From Acanthosoma haemorrhoidale (taxonomy: Eukaryota; Arthropoda; Insecta; Hemiptera; Acanthosomatidae), in NCBI GenBank assembly GCA_930367205.1, contig OV884011.1, positions 42,855,754 to 42,919,753 on the forward strand: a stretch of 64,000 nt of DNA. The letters run 5' to 3'. Below, in pieces: positions 60,600-64,000 of the stretch (within the stretch, counting starts at the first letter, position 1; each line of letters opens with the position of its first letter). The notes under the pieces are model-generated. The model was given only the letters and a program-made list of their open reading frames with translations. It did no database searches and had not been told where the DNA came from. The position numbers were made by a program, and so were the translations under genes.

Positions 60600-63500
60600 T
60601 TAATAACTTTTTTTTTGTATCCTGTCGTTAACTTTCTTTAATATTAAATGAATTCGAATCAATGAGAAATCAGTGATTTTACGCGTTATTTTAAAGCATG
60701 AATCACTTCACTTAGTCTAAGGGTATAACTAGTTGATTGGAGGACCAGTTGGCTTACTTTACTATATTGTATACTTTGTATACTTTACTCTATTGTACCA
60801 AATGTATTTTTATGTATGTATTGTTTTGTTGATTTTTATCTAAACCAAGTGCACTTTTGTTTATCCCTGTGTCTGTCTAACTGTTCAGGTCTCTGAGACG
60901 CTTGTTTAAGCTTCAAACACGACATTTCACAGAAAGGGCCCACAGAATCACAGATTATTCCTTCCTTGAAAAGAATACCACGTAGACAACAGGGGTGCCT
61001 CCTGGTTGCTAAGGGGAACGGAAACCAGAAGATCCCGGATTTAAATGCCGTATTTTTTTACTTTAGCCAATAATTATTACAAATTATTTATTCAGAAAAT
61101 CATTTCCACAATGGCAACGGAAAGGAATTTCGAGTGACAGAGGAATTTCGCTCCTCCTAGACTTCCTGGGGACTTTACGATACATGACCTTTCCTCAACA
61201 TAAAAGTGCGTCTTCACAGTTTATTGATGATTTGTTTTTTGTATTTCTGTAAAATTTTCAATGCAATGAAGAAAGTATTAATGATAATTATGTGAGTTCA
61301 ATATACAAAGCAATAAAAGTGAGACTATATCCCTAGCAAAGACATTTTTTTTTCTAGTATTTGGAATATATTCATATTATAGTTAACTATTAACAATTGT
61401 ATAAATTTTTCAAATCTGTTCACAGATAACGCCTAATAATAATATTTCGATTGGTATATCACACTATTATAACTTATTTCGAACTTCACAACTTTAGTAA
61501 GTATCCTTCTCATTCGGCCCATACAAGAAAAACAGGTGATGTCGGTTTTCATCAAAGACATTTACTGGCTGCGATATTGAACAGAAAGTTTGATGGGAAA
61601 GGGAATTTACAAAAAAATACTTCCATAAAATAAGATAAAGTATGTATTAGTTATCTTAACCAGTATTTATTTAAAGCCATGATATCTAGCATGGTTTAAA
61701 TAGCTGCAGGTGTCAACATATTGAGTACCCTTACCACAAACTATTTTTTAATATAATCTAATATAAATCCCAAATAACTATCAAACTTTGACAATAGATA
61801 TCTATTGAAGAAAACTGAATATAATATGTAAAGAGGAATTTTTTTTTTTTTTTTTTAATTTACTCTTATAATTAAAGAAATTGGCAATGGGAAATGTGGG
61901 TTAGCAAGGGAACTTCGAATAATTAACTCTACTAAAACAAGAAAAAACATAATATGATAATTGAGACACTCAACTAAATAAAACCAGCCTTCAGAATATA
62001 AAATAAATATTTAATTTTAAGTTTTTATACGAATACCTACGGTGGCACTGGTAAGCTGGAAAACAAAGCAACACCTTGTTGCGGCAATTAGTCCGTTAAA
62101 ACTTGATACCAGTTTGCTGAGTGAATCACTGTGCTCAACCCTCGTCCTTGAGCAATGGGTGAGTTAAAGACCCGAACAAGATGATAATGACTTTTTGCAA
62201 TTATAGTTTGAAATGACAAAATATGAATTCCATGTTGCTAATCATGATATCGATAGTTTTAATTTGATAACCTTCTCGCAATTTTTAAAAAAATCACAAA
62301 AGCAACCAACTAATTAAAGACACTTACTTACGTTCTATAAAAATGGACACATTTTTCGTTTCTTCCCAGTATCAACTGGAACCTTCGTGTAAAATTTCAT
62401 TTCCATAGCTTGAACAGGAAACTCACAAAGACTAATAAAGAATGACAGCAAGATATATGGGTTGTGATTTTACAATAACATATTTTTTTAGTTTTATAAA
62501 CACTTCTATGCTTTATTAAAATGAATGAAAACATGAACTTAACCAGAAACCCATTGGCAGATACAAGTTAGCAATGTTATTGAAAATATTCCTGAAAGAG
62601 TTATTCATAAATCTCGTCATTTTATGCAATCCCTTTAGGCCCTCATCTTACCGAGGCAATAATATTTGATCTTGTAATGCTTCTATACTACCCTCTACCC
62701 TCAATCTTCCTTATCTCGTTCCAATATTTTTTTCTTATTAGACTTTAATATGGCATTCCATACTAACGATAACAGCATTGGCAATGTCAGTACGCAATAT
62801 TTAAATAAAATAATCTCCAAGGACGTTTCTCTAACTTATCCATTACCTTATTCCAAGTCAAGCTTAAACAATTAGTTCCCTCATATTTTCAATTTGAACA
62901 ATGGATTTGTTTATTGGATTTTTTTCTCATTAAGCTGTCTAGGTCGCTGAAAGCATCAATCTCTAATGTAGGTTGATATGAAGCAGCAGGTTGTCAATCA
63001 ACCGCTGATTTGGTATTATGTAAAATGTCATGGCTCCTCTATCGACTCATGGTGTAAACGTACAAGGTAGGTTAAACGTTGAATTTAAAAAAAAAAATGG
63101 ATACGGGGTCACCACTTGTTGAGAGTTATAAGAAGGATATAAATGGTGTTGATGCTCGCAACCAATAAGAACAATCACTGTCCGTAAAAACATATTTCTC
63201 ATAATAGCGGGAATTTATAAATTTTTCATTGACAATAAATAAAATGAAAATTTTATCTTCAACTTAGGAAATATCTATCCAGTGAACTGCTGATGAAAGT
63301 TTCTGGGTTAAAATGGAGATGACATCCGGTATCGATGCTCCTACCTCGGATCTGCTTGCGCACGCCCAACATCGTGCGCTCATCAAACTAGTCATCTGAA
63401 TAGCTGAACCGAAAAAGGCTCGATAGTTGTTTACAATTTAGGATACAATACAAAATAGTAAATAATGTGCTGCTGCAATAATATTTGCGAAACAGGATTA

Positions 63501-63690
63501 TTAAGTGGGGATCAAATATATAATATATAGGGCTGGCACTAAGCGATTCTATGCAAACAAACAGCATTAAATCACAGGTATTAAATATGATATACAACAT
63601 ATCGCCCTATTTTAATACACTCTACAAAATAAAATACTAAAAAAAGGAGAATACAAAAAATATCCATTACAACGTTTTGTTCACAAAAGA
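60600..63690. other. Intergenic DNA, no gene recognised
   Basis: A weak tRNA-like stretch (TGGTTGCTAAGGGGAACG and later GGATTTAAATGCC) lies at 60996-61046. The open frames at 61451-61633 and 63388-63600 have no supporting features. Confidence 0.4.
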
Positions 63691-63699
63691 ACAATGACT

Positions 63700-64000
63700 A
63701 GACCCGGGGCGAATAAGCGTTGTATGACCTTGTTGGCGGTTTAGGTGGCCGTCTTCTTTGCCTAGGAGTACCTAATCTGATTCCATATCGAAGTGTGCCT
63801 CGGGCAGTGAATGGTCTTCAGAAGAAGAGGAAGTGGTGGAGGAATTTTTCTGTTATCATGGAATGACCACGCTTCTCACTCGGAATCAAAGAGAAAGTGA
63901 AAAACGACCGAATGCCAAAGGGGAATGTAAACAAAAAGTAGGTAAGGTCCACCCCGGTCTGGGCGCATATTGTGAGTAAGCATTTTTTCATAATTTTGTA
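63700..64000 (-). mobile_element. Partial LTR at the window edge
   Basis: It shares ordered blocks with the LTR at 46.8-47.5 kb: TGTTGGCGG, TCATGGAATGACCACG (CTTGGAATGACCACG there), CACTCGG, and GACCGAATGCCAAAGG (GTCCGAATCCCAAAGG there). It is the same LTR group in the same orientation, cut by the end of the window. Its inner boundary is approximate. Confidence 0.5.

Overview
The window looks like AT-rich eukaryotic chromosomal DNA from an insect. Three things point this way: two spliced genes for secreted low-complexity proteins of the structural cuticle type, an abundance of Jockey-clade retroposons, and a DD41D (rosa-like) mariner. Order and species cannot be read from the sequence. There are no bacterial operons, CRISPR arrays, rRNA genes or convincing intact tRNA genes. 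Protein-coding DNA is sparse. Most long open frames are repeat-derived or chance.

Two host genes can be assembled, both on the + strand. Gene A (12081-19707, four coding exons, 298 aa) encodes a secreted Gly/His/Ser-rich protein with an 11-residue SGHGG-type repeat. Gene B (54964-60518, three coding exons, 278 aa) encodes a secreted Tyr/Asn/Gly-rich protein. They share a layout: a TATATAAG box about 45 bp before the ATG, a tiny first coding exon of 5 or 6 codons, a phase-0 intron inside the signal peptide, a second exon completing the signal peptide, and a phase-1 intron before the repetitive body. The signal peptides also match (an I-L core, then CSV, then LA). They look like diverged members of one secreted structural-protein cluster, separated by about 35 kb of transposon-filled DNA.

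The rest is a repeat graveyard in which several insertions can be delimited exactly. (i) A Jockey-type element occupies 23188-27314 (-) with a 16-bp target-site duplication. Its ORF2 (endonuclease + reverse transcriptase) has three in-frame stops, its gag has a large internal deletion, and its 5' UTR carries a tRNA-like segment. Three further 3' ends of this family (called J here) lie at 7.7, 11 and 53 kb. (ii) Two other Jockey-type families, A and B, appear only as 3' fragments. (iii) A solo LTR (37200-38009) with a TACAT duplication sits in a family B copy, and the unoccupied site is preserved in another B copy at 6.4 kb. (iv) A compact Ty3/Gypsy-like element (34097-35340) has 187-bp LTRs that differ at two positions, and most of gag-pol is deleted. 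(v) There are also an internally deleted mariner, hAT-like transposase remnants, further LTRs, several tRNA-derived SINE-like pieces, microsatellites and a four-copy 52/53-bp tandem array.

I found no clearly new biological system. The observations most worth following are the two-gene secreted-protein cluster and its in-frame stop at a splice donor, the tRNA-like segment in the Jockey 5' UTR, the nested insertions with internal empty-site controls, and two unexplained hairpin-forming sequences (20.4 kb and 28.2 kb).
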